64,000 nt of DNA. Origin: Brevundimonas sp. A19_0 (GTDB lineage: Bacteria; Pseudomonadota; Alphaproteobacteria; Caulobacterales; Caulobacteraceae). Positions 26,202 to 34,496 of the stretch are shown here, in pieces; position 1 is the stretch's first letter; each line of letters opens with the position of its first letter. Made by a program: the position numbers and the translations under genes. The stretch covers positions 124,001-188,000 of the forward strand of contig NZ_JAGHQP010000002.1 of the NCBI RefSeq assembly GCF_017744255.1, given 5' to 3'. Under the pieces are notes generated by a model. The model saw only the letters and a program-made list of their open reading frames with translations, did not search any database and was not told where the DNA came from.

Positions 26202-26348
26202 ATGAGCGACCCTGTCGTCACCCCTGATGAAACGCTTCCGTCCTCGACCGTGAAGACATGGACGGCCCCGCAACTGCAGCGACTGGATGTCGGCCAGGCC
26301 GAGAATGACGTCACCCCCGGAACCGACGGGATCACCTCCGCCTCTTGA
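26202..26348 (+). CDS. Precursor peptide of a lasso-like RiPP
   Basis: A 48-residue peptide. I chose the ATG at 26202, preceded by TAAGGA about 9 nt upstream; the longer frame from 26103 adds residues unlike a leader. The leader carries the RRE-binding pattern W20-x-x-P23-x-L25-x-x-L28. T38-P39-G40 resembles the Thr(-2)/Gly(+1) cleavage site, which would leave a core of only nine residues, GTDGITSAS. No Asp/Glu falls at core position 7, 8 or 9, so a canonical lasso ring cannot form. The C-terminal Ser is a possible kinase target. Its position between the PqqD-like and cyclase genes supports the call. Confidence 0.78.
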   Translation: MSDPVVTPDETLPSSTVKTWTAPQLQRLDVGQAENDVTPGTDGITSAS

Positions 26349-26452
26349 CCTGGAGGGGGCCGCGCTGGCCGGATTGGCTCTTTCGGGTCTGATGCCGATC
26401 ACTGCCGTCGCCTCAAGGGGGCTGCTTTGAATTCGGCGAACGCTGACGCGCG

Positions 26453-28387
26453 ATGACGGCTCTGTCGGGATGCTGGCGTCTGGACGGGCGGCCCGTTCTG
26501 TCTGAATGCCGAGCCATGGACCACGCCCAGCGCATGTACGGGCTGGACGGCGAGGGCGCATGGGACGGCGGCAACATCGCCTTTGCCCTGCGACGCTCGG
26601 ACCGACTGGATGAAGACCGCTTCGATGTGCCACCGCTCGTCAGCGGCTGTGGTCGCTATACGCTCGTGGCAGATGTGCGGCTGGATGATCGCGCCGGAAT
26701 GGCCGCTGCGCTCGACATGCCGGCTGGCGAGGCGGCGGTCATGTCAGATACGCGTCTCGTCCTTCGGGCCTGGGAGAAATGGCGGCTCGGTCTGTTTGAC
26801 CATGTCTATGGCGACTATGCCCTTGCCGTCTGGGATAGCCAGGAACAGCAGCTGACCCTGGCCCGTGACGCCCTGGGGGCCAAGCCGCTCCACTTTCACC
26901 ACAGGGATGGATTTGTCGCTTTTGCCTCGATGGCCAAGGGCCTCCATGCCCTGCCCGATGTTCCGATCGAGCCTGATGAAGCGGCGCTGGCCGGCCTGCT
27001 GGCCCTTATCCCCGAGAGCGGACCGGGGACATGGTTTCGTCATGTCTGGCGCGTCGAACCCGGTCACTATGTCCAGTTCAGCCGGCGAGGAATGGTCACA
27101 CGCCGACATTGGGAACCGGACCGCAACCGGCCTGTGCCCGTGGACTTCGAGGCGCAGGTCGAGGGCTTCCGTGAGCTTCTGGATCGTGCGGTTGCCGCGC
27201 GGCTGAGGGGGGCGGGAAGGCGGGTCGGCAGTCATCTGAGTGCCGGGCTCGACAGCGCGGCAGTCACGGCTACGGCCGCCCGGCTCATGGCCGACCGGGG
27301 GGGGCAGGTGACCGCCTTCACGGCGGCACCGCGACGCGGGGCTGATCTGCCTGGCAAGCCGGGCCGCATCGAGGACGAGTCGCGTCTCGCGACCGCGACT
27401 GCCCGGCTCTATCCCAATATAGACCACCGGGTCGTGCGCAGCGGTGGACACGACCTCGCCAGCCCTCTGGACCAGGCGTTTCTCCTGTTCGAGCGCCCGG
27501 TCCTCAACATCTGCAATCTCGGCTGGACGAACCGCATCAACGATGAGGCTCGCCAGCTCGGACTCGCGGTGATGCTGGTCGGCAATGCGGGGAATATGAG
27601 CTTCAGCTACAGCGGGACGACCCTGCCCGGGGAGCTCCTGATGCGAGGCGACGTGGTCGGTCTGGTGCGGGAAGGCCGGGGTCTCGTTCGCTCCGGACGA
27701 ATGCGCTGGAAAGGCTATCTCGCCAGGTCCTTCGGACAGCTCGTGCCCGATACGCTCTGGCGCGTCGCGGGCCGCCTCCGGGGCCGGGTCACCCGGCTGG
27801 GCGACTACTCGGCCCTCCCGGAGAGCGCGGTCGTGCAATACGATATTGCCGCGCGCGCCGAGGCGGCGGGCCATGACCTCGGCTACCGCGCCGAAGCCGA
27901 TGCCTTCGCCCAACGGCTTCGCATCCTGCGGAGGTTCGATCCCGGCAACTACAACAAGGGCATGCTCGCGGGCTGGGGGCTGGATATCCGCGATCCGACG
28001 GCGGACCGACGTCTGGTGGAATACTGCCTCGCGCTCCCGACGCGGGCGTTTCTGGCCGAAGGTCTGCCGCGCCGGCTGGCGCGCGTGGGACTGGCTGACC
28101 GGTTGCCTTCCGAGGTCATTGGCGAACGGGCCAAGGGCTATCAGGCTGCTGACTGGTTTGAGGACCTCCAGAGGTCTCACCACAGTCTGCACGACGAGTT
28201 GGGACGTCTGCGCCACGTCGAGGGCGCAGGGGCACTGCTGGATCTTGACCGACTGGAAGCGGCTCTGGAAAACCTGCCGGCCGACGGGTGGGCGCGGCCT
28301 GAAGTGGAACGCGAGTATCGTCTGAAGTTGCTACGCGGCATTTCCGCGGGCCATTTCCTCAGGAAGGCGTCCCGTACGAATGCCTGA
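26453..28387 (+). CDS. Asparagine-synthetase-like cyclase (lasso C-type)
   Basis: A 644-residue asparagine synthetase homologue. The N-terminal Ntn-like domain (MTALSGCWRLDGRPVLSE) lacks the Cys2 nucleophile, so glutaminase activity is not expected, as in lasso macrolactam synthetases. The PP-loop ATP site is S263-A-G-L-D267-S268 (usual SGGxDS). The C-terminal part carries GNYNKGMLAGWGLDIRDPTADRRLVEYCLALP, the conserved synthetase segment. It would adenylate a carboxylate of the precursor and form an amide bond. The start has no clear Shine-Dalgarno. It overlaps the ABC gene by 8 nt. Confidence 0.9.
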   Translation: MTALSGCWRLDGRPVLSECRAMDHAQRMYGLDGEGAWDGGNIAFALRRSDRLDEDRFDVPPLVSGCGRYTLVADVRLDDRAGMAAALDMPAGEAAVMSDTRLVLRAWEKWRLGLFDHVYGDYALAVWDSQEQQLTLARDALGAKPLHFHHRDGFVAFASMAKGLHALPDVPIEPDEAALAGLLALIPESGPGTWFRHVWRVEPGHYVQFSRRGMVTRRHWEPDRNRPVPVDFEAQVEGFRELLDRAVAARLRGAGRRVGSHLSAGLDSAAVTATAARLMADRGGQVTAFTAAPRRGADLPGKPGRIEDESRLATATARLYPNIDHRVVRSGGHDLASPLDQAFLLFERPVLNICNLGWTNRINDEARQLGLAVMLVGNAGNMSFSYSGTTLPGELLMRGDVVGLVREGRGLVRSGRMRWKGYLARSFGQLVPDTLWRVAGRLRGRVTRLGDYSALPESAVVQYDIAARAEAAGHDLGYRAEADAFAQRLRILRRFDPGNYNKGMLAGWGLDIRDPTADRRLVEYCLALPTRAFLAEGLPRRLARVGLADRLPSEVIGERAKGYQAADWFEDLQRSHHSLHDELGRLRHVEGAGALLDLDRLEAALENLPADGWARPEVEREYRLKLLRGISAGHFLRKASRTNA

Positions 28388-30122
28388 ATCCGGGAAATCC
28401 CAGGCATTGGGTCAGGCAGGCGGCTTCATCCGCGATCTGGCGAATTATGTGGGCCGCCGCACGCCGGGTCTGCTGCTCCTGGTTGCGGCGGGGGCCGTGC
28501 TGGAGGGAGCCAGCCTGTTCCTGCTCGTCCCCCTGCTGGCCACCCTGTTCGCCGGGGACAACCCGCTCTCCGGGCTGCCCGCCGCCGTGTGGACCCTTCT
28601 CCCACAGGTCCGGGATTCGGCCCGCCTGCCCATAATCCTGCTGCTCTTCGGGGGAGTGATGGGCCTGAGGGCTCTTGTCCTCTGGCAGCGCGATCTCCGG
28701 CTGGGCGCTCTGCAGATCGGCTACCTGGAGTCGAAGAGGTCCATGCTGGCGCAGGCTTTGGCGGACAGCCGGTGGACCGAGCTCAATGCCCTGGGCCATG
28801 GGCGCATCACCCATCTGATGAGCGGCGACATCCAGCGATGCTCAGCAGGGGTGCATTTCCTGCTGCAGGGTGGCGTCGCCGTCGTCCTGGTCGTCGTTCA
28901 GGCTGCTGTTGCGGTGATGCTGGCCCCGCAGCTGGCGCTTGTCGCGCTCGGCTTGCTCGCAGTCGGCGCGCTCGTCATGGGCCGCTGGCTGGGCGCGACG
29001 CGCTACATCGGCGCGAGAGTTACCGCGGCGAACATGGCCATCATGGTCGAGCTCGGCCGCTTTCTGGGGGGACTCAAGGCCGCGATGAGCCAGAATATGG
29101 ATGCCGCCTTCGTGGCCGGCTTCCGACGCGACCTCGACCTCGCCGCCCGGCAGCAGATTGCCTTCGTCAACCGGCAGGCCGCCCTGCGCGTGATGTGGAG
29201 TTTGCTCGGCGCGGCCGTCGCGTGCGGCGTCCTGATGCTCGGCTATTTCGTGCTGGGGTCACCGCCGGCCGTCTTGCTGGCCCTTCTGGTCGTGCTGGCG
29301 CGAGTTGCCGCCCCCGCCGCGCAAATCCAGTCGGGCATGCAGCAGATCGCCTATGCCCTGCCGGCCTGGCAGGCCCTGCAGCAAATCCTGACCGAGCTGC
29401 CTTTGCGCGACCGGACGGGCGAGCCGGCCACCAGCCAGCTCCCCCGAAATCGTCCGGTTCGCTTTGAGGGCGTCACGTGCCTGCATACGGCCTCGGGAGG
29501 GCGGGGTGGTGTGCGCGAGCTCAGCATTGCGCTCCAGCCCGGAGAGCTGATCGCGGTGGGTGGCTCGTCTGGCGCCGGCAAGACCACCTTCGCGGACCTG
29601 CTCGCGGGCCTGCTGGAGCCGCAGCAGGGCCAGATCACCGTAGGAGACCAGCGACTCGATGCTGGCACCGTCCCGGACTGGCGCTCGAGGCTGGCCTACG
29701 TCACCCAGGACCCGCTGCTCTTCAACGACACGGTGCGGAACAACCTCCTTTGGGGCGGGGTCGATGCCGACGAGACAGCGATCGCCCGGGCCCTCGAACT
29801 CACCGGCGCCGACCAGGTCGTCGGTCGCATGCCGGAGGGCCTCGACAGCATTGTGGGAGAGAATGGCGCGCTCGTGTCCGGAGGCGAGCGTCAACGCCTT
29901 GCCCTGTCGCGGGCGTTGCTGCGGCGTCCCGAGGTCATGATCCTGGACGAGGCCACCTCCGCTCTCGATGCCGAGAGCGAGGCCGCCGTCCTGGCCGCCC
30001 TCGCTGCGCTCGAGCCGCGCCCGCTGATGGTGGTCATCTCCCACCGCCCCCAGGTCCTGGCGGCATGCGACCGCCGTCTCATGTTCGAGGGGGGGCGTCT
30101 GATCGACGACACCCGCCGATGA
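28380..30122 (+). CDS. ABC transporter, peptide exporter (lasso D-type)
   Basis: A 580-residue half-transporter with fused domains. About six hydrophobic segments occupy residues 15-320, e.g. TPGLLLLVAAGAVLEGASLF and QAAVAVMLAPQLALVALGLL. The nucleotide-binding domain has Walker A GGSSGAGKTT (K401), a Q-loop in YVTQDPLLFNDT, signature VSGGERQRLALSRALL, Walker B VMILDEATSALD and the switch His in VVISHRP. It exports the mature peptide and may give self-immunity. The stop overlaps the next start (ATGA). Confidence 0.93.
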   Translation: MPESGKSQALGQAGGFIRDLANYVGRRTPGLLLLVAAGAVLEGASLFLLVPLLATLFAGDNPLSGLPAAVWTLLPQVRDSARLPIILLLFGGVMGLRALVLWQRDLRLGALQIGYLESKRSMLAQALADSRWTELNALGHGRITHLMSGDIQRCSAGVHFLLQGGVAVVLVVVQAAVAVMLAPQLALVALGLLAVGALVMGRWLGATRYIGARVTAANMAIMVELGRFLGGLKAAMSQNMDAAFVAGFRRDLDLAARQQIAFVNRQAALRVMWSLLGAAVACGVLMLGYFVLGSPPAVLLALLVVLARVAAPAAQIQSGMQQIAYALPAWQALQQILTELPLRDRTGEPATSQLPRNRPVRFEGVTCLHTASGGRGGVRELSIALQPGELIAVGGSSGAGKTTFADLLAGLLEPQQGQITVGDQRLDAGTVPDWRSRLAYVTQDPLLFNDTVRNNLLWGGVDADETAIARALELTGADQVVGRMPEGLDSIVGENGALVSGGERQRLALSRALLRRPEVMILDEATSALDAESEAAVLAALAALEPRPLMVVISHRPQVLAACDRRLMFEGGRLIDDTRR

Positions 30123-31291
30123 GCGCTCCCCTTCCGCTGGAGCTCCGGCTTGTGGCGGCCTGTTGTCGCCCCGGTGCCGAACGGGCGGCCGATGACGCCG
30201 TGGTGCGGCTTGCGGCGCATCCCGCATTGGACGGCAAGGCTCTCCTCGCTACCGTCGCCCGACACAGGGTTGCGCCCCAGGTCCTTGCGGCCCTGCAAAA
30301 GGCCGGCGTCGAGCCTGATCCCGCGACCGGCGCAGGACTGAGGGACATGGCGTCCCGCGCGGCGATGCGGAGCCTTCTGCTGGCCGGAGAGAGCGTGGCC
30401 CTGCAGACGACCTTCGATCAGGCCGGCCTTCATGCCATCTTTCTGAAGGGCACGGCTCTCGCCTGCCTGATCCATGACGACATCGGCCTCAAGGACTCGT
30501 GGGACATCGACCTGCTGGTTCCGCCCGCTCAGATCGACGCGGCGCTCACGCTGCTGGCCAGCCGGGGCTATGTGCTGCATCGCCCCGATGGGCTGTCGCC
30601 CGAGGCCTTCGCTCGCTTCCAGACCGTGTCGAAAGAGTGCGTTCTGATGCACCCGGTGCGCAAGGTCTTCGTCGAACTTCACTGGAAACTCGTCGATAAT
30701 CCACATGAGCTGGCCGGGTTGAGCCTCTCGCGTACCCGGCGTGTGTCGGTTGCGTCGGGGCATTTGCGGACATTGGCCGACGCCGAGCTGTTTGCCTATC
30801 TGACCGTTCACGGCACCCGCCACAGCTGGTCGCGCCTGAAGTGGATCGCGGACGTCGCGGCCTTCCTGCGGCAGAAGTCGGAAGCCGAGGTTCGGGGACT
30901 GAGGGATGAGGCCGTGGCCATGGGCGGCGGACGCGGACCTGATGTGGCCCTGCACCTTTGTTCGACCTTGTTCGACATGCCTGTGCCGCTGCAGCGGCTG
31001 GACCTGGCAGGACGCTATCTGGTTCAGGGCGCGCTCTCGAATCTGGCCTGGGGCGAGGGCCGGACCGAGGTTTCGGCTCACAGCAGGCCGTGGTGGATGA
31101 ACCGCATCGGCCGCCACTTCACCGGCGGGTCCCGGCAAGCTTTTCTGTTCGAGCTGGCGCGCAACGGCCGGGGCGACCACGACCGGGTCGAGCTTGGTCT
31201 GCCGCGGGGCCTGACCGCCCTCTACTATCTGCTGCGACTGCCCCGGTGGCTGTGGCGGCGGCTGGCGCCCGTTGGGCGGAGGGCATCATGA
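30119..31291 (+). CDS. Nucleotidyltransferase-fold protein of the peptide cluster
   Basis: A 390-residue protein of the NTP_transf_5 type. Hallmarks are FLKGTALACL (K110, G111) and WDIDLLV with D129 and D131 forming the metal-binding pair, followed by ALTLLASRGY and the ELHWKLV segment typical of the family. Related genes accompany HprK-like kinases and PqqD proteins in lasso and exosortase-associated clusters, but their substrate is not settled. It might nucleotidylate the peptide or a carrier. Overlaps both neighbours by 4 nt (ATGA each side), so it is firmly part of the operon. Confidence 0.85.
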   Translation: MSAPLPLELRLVAACCRPGAERAADDAVVRLAAHPALDGKALLATVARHRVAPQVLAALQKAGVEPDPATGAGLRDMASRAAMRSLLLAGESVALQTTFDQAGLHAIFLKGTALACLIHDDIGLKDSWDIDLLVPPAQIDAALTLLASRGYVLHRPDGLSPEAFARFQTVSKECVLMHPVRKVFVELHWKLVDNPHELAGLSLSRTRRVSVASGHLRTLADAELFAYLTVHGTRHSWSRLKWIADVAAFLRQKSEAEVRGLRDEAVAMGGGRGPDVALHLCSTLFDMPVPLQRLDLAGRYLVQGALSNLAWGEGRTEVSAHSRPWWMNRIGRHFTGGSRQAFLFELARNGRGDHDRVELGLPRGLTALYYLLRLPRWLWRRLAPVGRRAS

Positions 31292-31719
31292 AAGTGACCG
31301 ATGTGCCGATCCTGACCGAGGCCGTTGTCGCGCTCGGGATCGGGGCATTCGCAGTGGCCTTCATCCCGTTCCGACGCGTCGCCCGGACCGTCCAGTCTGC
31401 AGGGGGGCGGCCGGCGGTGTCGCGGGACGAAATCCTGCCGGTCAGGCGCGCGGTCCGGCGCGCCGCGCGGAACGTTCCCTGGCGCGCCCTGTGTTTCGAA
31501 CAGGGTCTGGCGGTTCAGGCGATGCTGCGGCGTCGGGGCCTCTCCTGTGTTCTTCACTATGGAATCGCCCGAGAGCCTACGCCCGGAAGAGGTCTTCAGG
31601 CGCACGTCTGGGTGACATCGGGCGGGCACATGGTAATCGGGGAGGAAGCCGCGCCCAGATTCGTCGAACTGGCCCGGTTCCCGGCGAAAGATCAGGCGGC
31701 GACATGCGACAGCACCTAA
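31288..31719 (+). CDS. Lasso-type B2 leader peptidase (transglutaminase-like)
   Basis: A 143-residue protein of the lasso B2 family, a cysteine protease that removes the leader peptide. A short hydrophobic N-terminus (TEAVVALGIGAFAVAFIPF) precedes the catalytic Cys in WRALCFEQGLAVQAMLRRRG (C69) and the His in LQAHVWV (H106). The third residue, usually Asp in this fold, appears to be Glu in VIGEE (E119), although this alignment is by eye. It overlaps the nucleotidyltransferase by 4 nt and the P450 gene by 16 nt. Confidence 0.88.
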   Translation: MKVTDVPILTEAVVALGIGAFAVAFIPFRRVARTVQSAGGRPAVSRDEILPVRRAVRRAARNVPWRALCFEQGLAVQAMLRRRGLSCVLHYGIAREPTPGRGLQAHVWVTSGGHMVIGEEAAPRFVELARFPAKDQAATCDST

Positions 31720-32972
31720 AGCCGGGGTTCGAGGAGGCGCGCACTGGCAGTTGCCTGCCCAGGCTCGACTTCGAGGGGCGCGCACCCCTGGAATTCCCCG
31801 GCATGGTCCGGGCCCTGCAGCTGCCCCACAAATATTGGTCGTCGGCCTGTCTTGAGGCGCGAGCCGTCGAGGCCCGGGTCGGCAAGCGCCGCATCGTCAT
31901 GCTGACGGATCCGGCCACGGTTGTGAGGGTGCTCCAGAACCGTGAAGGTCTCTATCCACGGTCACGCCTCCACGACCGCGTCCTCGGCAGCAGCTTTGGC
32001 GATACCCTGCTCCAGGGCGAGGAGATGGAGTGGCCGGCATGGCGTCAGGCCTTCCTCAGTCCAATTCAGGGCACGCAAGAACGTACGACGGTCGAGCGCG
32101 TCGCGCGGGCCTGCTCCCATGTCCTGTCGAGCTGGACGGAGGGACCGGTCGACCTGTTTCGCGGGGCCCGGCATCTGACCATGCAAGCCCTCTGGCGCGC
32201 CTTCTTCTGCACAGAGGAGGAGGCCGCGGAGAGTGATCCGCTGCTCGAGGCGACGGCCGAGGATATGGATCGCCTGGCCTATGCCCCCCTCCGTGACCAG
32301 ATCGCCTGCCTCCGGGCGTTGAGTGCCCGGGCAGTAGCGGTGCGCGCCGAGGACTTCGGCGAGCCTTACCGCATGCTCAACACGGCCCTGCTGTTCCTGC
32401 ATGCCGGACATGACAATGCGACGGCCACCCTGACCTGGGCGCTCTGGTTGCTCGCCAAACACCCGGACATCCAGGACCGGGTGAGGGAAGAATGGGCCGC
32501 CGGTCCCGGGCCGGCCGATCCGGCGAGAGACTTGCGGTCCTGCCCCCTGACCAGCGCCGTCATTCACGAAGCCCTCAGGCTCTACCCGCCGATTCCGCAA
32601 ATCCTGCGGGACGTGACCGTCGATCTGGACGTTGCGGGGGAGGTCGTGCCCGGTGGATTTACCGCAGTCCTCGGCATCTATCCCATGCACCGCAATCGCG
32701 ATCTGTGGGAGCGGCCCGACGACTTCGTGCCGGATCGCTTCATGGGCGCGGACCTCGCCGCCCACCGCAAGCTCTGGCTGCCGTTCGGGGCCGGGCCGCG
32801 GGGGTGCGTGGGCACCTCCTTCGCCTTCCTCGTGCTCAGTCGGGCCATCGGCCATGTGGTCGGCGCCTATGACCTGTCGCCAAATCCGGGGCAGGATCTC
32901 ACCTGCTGGGTCGACTTTGCCCTTCGTCCTCATGGTCGCGCCCCGATCCGGGTCCGGCCGCGAGCGCGGTGA
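31704..32972 (+). CDS. Cytochrome P450
   Basis: A 422-residue P450. It has the I-helix oxygen-activation segment FLHAGHDNATATLTWAL, the K-helix E289-x-x-R292 (EALRLYPPIPQILRD), the PDRF meander and the heme loop F361-G-A-G-P-R-G-C368-V-G with the axial cysteine. No membrane anchor or fused reductase is seen, so a separate ferredoxin system is needed. The ATG overlaps the B2 gene by 16 nt, placing it in the peptide operon. The likely substrate is the precursor or mature peptide (hydroxylation or C-C/C-O cross-linking), which is inference. Confidence 0.93.
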   Translation: MRQHLKPGFEEARTGSCLPRLDFEGRAPLEFPGMVRALQLPHKYWSSACLEARAVEARVGKRRIVMLTDPATVVRVLQNREGLYPRSRLHDRVLGSSFGDTLLQGEEMEWPAWRQAFLSPIQGTQERTTVERVARACSHVLSSWTEGPVDLFRGARHLTMQALWRAFFCTEEEAAESDPLLEATAEDMDRLAYAPLRDQIACLRALSARAVAVRAEDFGEPYRMLNTALLFLHAGHDNATATLTWALWLLAKHPDIQDRVREEWAAGPGPADPARDLRSCPLTSAVIHEALRLYPPIPQILRDVTVDLDVAGEVVPGGFTAVLGIYPMHRNRDLWERPDDFVPDRFMGADLAAHRKLWLPFGAGPRGCVGTSFAFLVLSRAIGHVVGAYDLSPNPGQDLTCWVDFALRPHGRAPIRVRPRAR

Positions 32973-32989
32973 CCGGCGCCTGACCGACC

Positions 32990-34486
32990 ATGAGCTTCCA
33001 CAGCCTCGACTACCTGCTGTTCCTGCCGCTCGTGGTCGTCCTCTATTTCGCGATGCCGCAGCGCTGGCGATGGGTCGTGCTGCTGCTCATGAGCAATCTG
33101 TTCTACGCGGCCTGGCGGTGGGATTTCCTGTGGCTGCTGTGGGTGTCCACCCTGATCGATTTCTTCGTGGGGCAGAGACTGCCTTCCGCCCGGCCCGGCT
33201 GGCGGAAGAAGGCGCTGCTGGCCATCAGCCTGTGCGGCAATCTGGGGCTGTTGTTCACGTTCAAGTACCTTGCCCTGGTCGCCAATACGGGCCTGACGAT
33301 CTACCACGGGGGTGACAGTCGCGCCTTCGAGCCGGTCAGCCTGCTGCTGCCGCTCGGCATCTCCTTCTACACCTTCCAGACCCTGGGCTATGTCATCGAC
33401 GTCTATCGGGGTCGGAAAGAGCCGGAACGGCACCTCGGCTACTTCTCCGTCTATGTGATGTACTTCCCACAACTCCTTGCAGGGCCGATCGAACGGCCAG
33501 GAACCCTGCTGCCGCAATTCCGCAAGGAGCGGATGTTCGACGTCGGCCGCGCGGCCGCCGGCGGCGCGCTCATGCTGGTAGGCTATTTCAAGAAGCTGGT
33601 GATTGCGGATCGACTGGCGGATCTGGTCCCGCCCGTCCTGAACCAGCCTCTGGATCATTCGCCCCTGCTGGTGCTCACGGCCGCTGCCGGGGAAATCTAC
33701 CGGTACTATGCCGACCTTTCCGGCTATGCCGACATCGCCATCGGCTCCAGCTTGATCCTGGGCATTCAGCTGACGAAGAATTTCGACCGGCCGCTGGCGT
33801 CGGTGTCCGTGGCCGAGTTCTGGCGGCGGTGGCATATCACCGTCTCCACCTGGTTCCGCGATTACGTCTATCTGCCGATTGCGCGTGGGGGCGGCAGGAG
33901 CAGGGGGCGGCGGGAGGACAAGGCTGTCCGCCGGGCGCTGGCGACCCTGCTGACCATAGCCATTGTCGCCCTGTGGCACGGGGCGGCCTGGACCTGGCTG
34001 GCGGCCGGCCTCATCGCCGGTTTCGTCATGATCGGTGAGGGGATCGTGCGACGTAGCCGCAGAGCGACGGCGCTCTCGAATGGCCTGGCTCGAGGCCTCG
34101 GTGTCCCGCGCGACCTGGAGATCGGCCTTCAGAACGGGCTGAACCGCGTCGTCCTGTGGAGCTTCCTCATCCTGCTCGGGTCCATGGTTGCCACTCCCGG
34201 GTGGCAGACATCGATCCAGGCCTGGGGCCGCATGGCCGAACTGTCCGGCTGGCTTCTGCGGGATCCCGCATCATTGGTCGCCGGCTTTGCGACCATTCCC
34301 CGCTACCTAGTCGTGGCGATCATTGCCCTTGAACTCTACCAGTGGCTGGACGCCCGCCGCCCCGTGTTCGATCGGGTGCGGGCCCGGGGAGCGATCGTGG
34401 CCGGGGGCTTCTACTATGCCCTGATTGCCGCCATCCTGATGTTCGGGACGTTCGACAAGCCCGGCTTCCTGTACTTCAACTTCTGA
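32990..34486 (+). CDS. MBOAT-family membrane O-acyltransferase (AlgI/DltB-like)
   Basis: A 498-residue multi-pass membrane protein. The N-terminus SLDYLLFLPLVVVLYFAMP and LGISFYTFQTLGYVIDVYRG match AlgI-type MBOATs. The conserved catalytic region is FWRRWHITVSTWFRDYVYLPI (H282), with the invariant His H330 in ALWHGAAWTW. Such enzymes pass acyl groups across the membrane to extracytoplasmic hydroxyls, usually on polysaccharides, with an SGNH partner; the next gene fits that role. It lies 17 bp after the P450. In this operon the acceptor could be the peptide, which would be unusual. Confidence 0.92.
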   Translation: MSFHSLDYLLFLPLVVVLYFAMPQRWRWVVLLLMSNLFYAAWRWDFLWLLWVSTLIDFFVGQRLPSARPGWRKKALLAISLCGNLGLLFTFKYLALVANTGLTIYHGGDSRAFEPVSLLLPLGISFYTFQTLGYVIDVYRGRKEPERHLGYFSVYVMYFPQLLAGPIERPGTLLPQFRKERMFDVGRAAAGGALMLVGYFKKLVIADRLADLVPPVLNQPLDHSPLLVLTAAAGEIYRYYADLSGYADIAIGSSLILGIQLTKNFDRPLASVSVAEFWRRWHITVSTWFRDYVYLPIARGGGRSRGRREDKAVRRALATLLTIAIVALWHGAAWTWLAAGLIAGFVMIGEGIVRRSRRATALSNGLARGLGVPRDLEIGLQNGLNRVVLWSFLILLGSMVATPGWQTSIQAWGRMAELSGWLLRDPASLVAGFATIPRYLVVAIIALELYQWLDARRPVFDRVRARGAIVAGGFYYALIAAILMFGTFDKPGFLYFNF

Positions 34487-34496
34487 CGGGGATCCG

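Noticed and set aside
26265..26291. Lasso core beginning at A22 with ring to D29 of the precursor
   Set aside because: It gives a formal 8-residue ring but would consume the P-x-L leader recognition motif, which must stay in the leader.
26453..28216. 490-codon - strand frame opposite the cyclase
   Set aside because: Antisense shadow; no domain, and the + strand gene is well supported.
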